NCBI RefSeq assembly: GCF_900880625.1
Contig: NZ_CAAHFB010000001.1
Coordinates: forward strand, 310,001 to 374,000
Source: Halorhabdus rudnickae
GTDB taxonomy: Archaea; Halobacteriota; Halobacteria; Halobacteriales; Haloarculaceae
Direction of reading: 5' to 3'
DNA length: 64,000 nt
Shown here: positions 63,001 to 64,000 of the stretch, piece after piece
How the letters are laid out: the number at the start of each line of letters is the position of its first letter
Numbering within the stretch: the stretch's first letter is position 1
The notes under the pieces: generated by a model
The model's database searches: none
What the model saw: only the letters and a program-made list of their open reading frames with translations
Told to the model about the DNA's origin: nothing
Made by a program: the position numbers and the translations under genes

Positions 63001-64000
63001 TCAGGAACGGTTCCTCGGTACGTCCGCCGGTTCCGCGTCGAGTACGCCCTGATAGACGTCCGTCAGTCGGTCGACGGCGTGATCGATGCTGATCGTCTCC
63101 CGACGTTCGAGACATCGCCCGCTAAGTTCCGCTCGGTCGTCAAGCGCCCGACGAATCGCATCGCGGAAAGCTTCGCCGTCTCCCTGCGGATAGGAGTAGC
63201 CGTTGACGCCGTCCTCGATGGTTTCGGCGAGCGCCCCGCTGTCGACGCCCGCAACGGGCGTCCCGCAGGCGTTGGCCTCCAGGGCGACCAGGCCCTGCGT
63301 CTCGACGGGGCTGGGGAACGCGAAGACATCAAGCGCCGAGTAAAAGGCCGGGAGTTCCTCGCGGGGGAGAAACCCGAGAAAGCGGACGTCGAGATCGGCT
63401 GCTTCAGCCCGCGCCTCGACGTCCGGCCGCGCCGGTCCGTCGCCCCCGAAGACGACCGTCACGTCCATGTCCTCGGTCGCGGCGACGATATCGGGCAGAC
63501 ACTTCTCGTAACCGTGCCGACCGGTGTATCCGATGATCGGGCGATCCGTCGGCAAGTCGTACCGCTGCAGGAAATCCCCGGGATCGACCGGCTGGAAACG
63601 CTCGGTATCGATTCCGTTGGGAACGACTTCGACTGTCGCCTCGATCCCGATACGATCGCGGACGTGCTCGCGCGTCCGCTCACTCGGGACGACGACCACG
63701 TCCGCACGGTCGAAGAACCAGTGCTCGTACCGCCTGGCGGTCCGTCGGATCGTCCGCTCGACGTGCTCGCCAAGCGAGACGTAGGCGGCGTACTCGCTGG
63801 TCGGCGTGTGATACGAGGCGACCAGTGGCAGGTCACGCGACCGGGCGAGTCGCATCGCGCTCATCCCGAGTCCAAAGGGCGTATGCGCGTGGACGAGATC
63901 CGGGTCGCCGACGCCGTCGGGAACCTTCGGTACGCCGACGCGGAACCCCTCGTAAAACGGGAACGGAACGCTCCTGACCGGATACTCCCGCTCGTCGGGA
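63001..64000 (-). CDS. GT4-family glycosyltransferase, partial at window edge
   Basis: 333 codons visible; the N-terminus lies beyond the right edge (frame open from 63999). The GT-B fold C-terminal half is complete: VVPNGIDTERFQPVDPG, RPIIGYTGRHGYEKCLPDIV, DLDVRFLGFLPREELPAFYS, then the donor-binding EX7E-type FPSPVETQGLVALEANACG. DLVHAHTPFG is the N-terminal domain motif. It probably transfers a sugar to a lipid or glycan. A GatA-derived repeat region precedes its stop. Confidence 0.9.
   Translation of the reverse strand, partial: PDEREYPVRSVPFPFYEGFRVGVPKVPDGVGDPDLVHAHTPFGLGMSAMRLARSRDLPLVASYHTPTSEYAAYVSLGEHVERTIRRTARRYEHWFFDRADVVVVPSERTREHVRDRIGIEATVEVVPNGIDTERFQPVDPGDFLQRYDLPTDRPIIGYTGRHGYEKCLPDIVAATEDMDVTVVFGGDGPARPDVEARAEAADLDVRFLGFLPREELPAFYSALDVFAFPSPVETQGLVALEANACGTPVAGVDSGALAETIEDGVNGYSYPQGDGEAFRDAIRRALDDRAELSGRCLERRETISIDHAVDRLTDVYQGVLDAEPADVPRNRS

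Overview
The window is chromosomal DNA from an extremely halophilic archaeon (class Halobacteria). The evidence is its high GC content, very acidic proteins, leaderless TATA-type promoters, a TFIIB gene, a geranylgeranyl-reductase-family gene, a retinal-based proton pump and many haloarchaea-only small proteins. Gene content resembles the Haloarcula/Halorhabdus side of the class, but I cannot fix the genus. I see no rRNA, tRNA, CRISPR array or complete insertion sequence.

Layout. 1-6.3 kb: a surface-protein cluster on the minus strand with a SipW-type signal peptidase (cut by the window edge), a small SipW-type substrate and two large substrates in which a von Willebrand A domain sits between the two halves of a TasA-like domain. 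A membrane-anchored winged-helix protein is divergent to it. 7-9 kb: Sec61beta, a small conserved protein and a FAU-1-type RNA-binding protein, followed by a nested inverted repeat and a decayed AIM24 gene. 10-18.5 kb: a phototrophy block with brp/blh beta-carotene cleavage enzyme, a CrtI-family desaturase, a Bat-like regulator carrying a LOV photosensor domain, lycopene cyclase CrtY and a bacteriorhodopsin. An AT-richer island with a Fic/Doc gene interrupts this block, and the two ends of one broken MFS transporter gene flank the island. 18.6-33 kb: uvrA, a thioesterase, a long hybrid histidine kinase with a pseudo-receiver, a geranylgeranyl-reductase-like flavoprotein, a GcvT-like protein, a PfkB kinase, corA, a TctA-like permease, an Xre regulator and pdxS. 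33-45 kb: a zinc-ribbon/low-complexity membrane protein, MscS, thrB, a 7TM sensor kinase, two FAD oxidoreductases and several haloarchaeal orphan families. 45-64 kb: carB, map, a ~60-bp repeat cluster, a HIT protein, a protoporphyrinogen-oxidase-like protein, a CDF transporter, an SDR, a phosphohexomutase, a DtxR-type regulator, a frameshifted membrane gene, a two-gene methionine synthase operon, Nudix, tfb, gatCA and a glycosyltransferase cut by the right edge.

How the genes fit together. The phototrophy block supplies each step from lycopene to the holoprotein: CrtY makes beta-carotene, Brp/Blh cleaves it to retinal, and Bop binds retinal. The Bat-like protein probably ties expression to blue light or redox, and a good match to the known Bat upstream sequence lies at the expected place before bop. 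The 1-6 kb cluster looks like a self-contained export-and-assembly unit for TasA-like fibre or adhesin proteins. Several loci show recent rearrangement: the MFS gene split by the island, the internally deleted AIM24 gene, the frameshifted gene at 56.6-57.0 kb and the duplicated 3' end of gatA.
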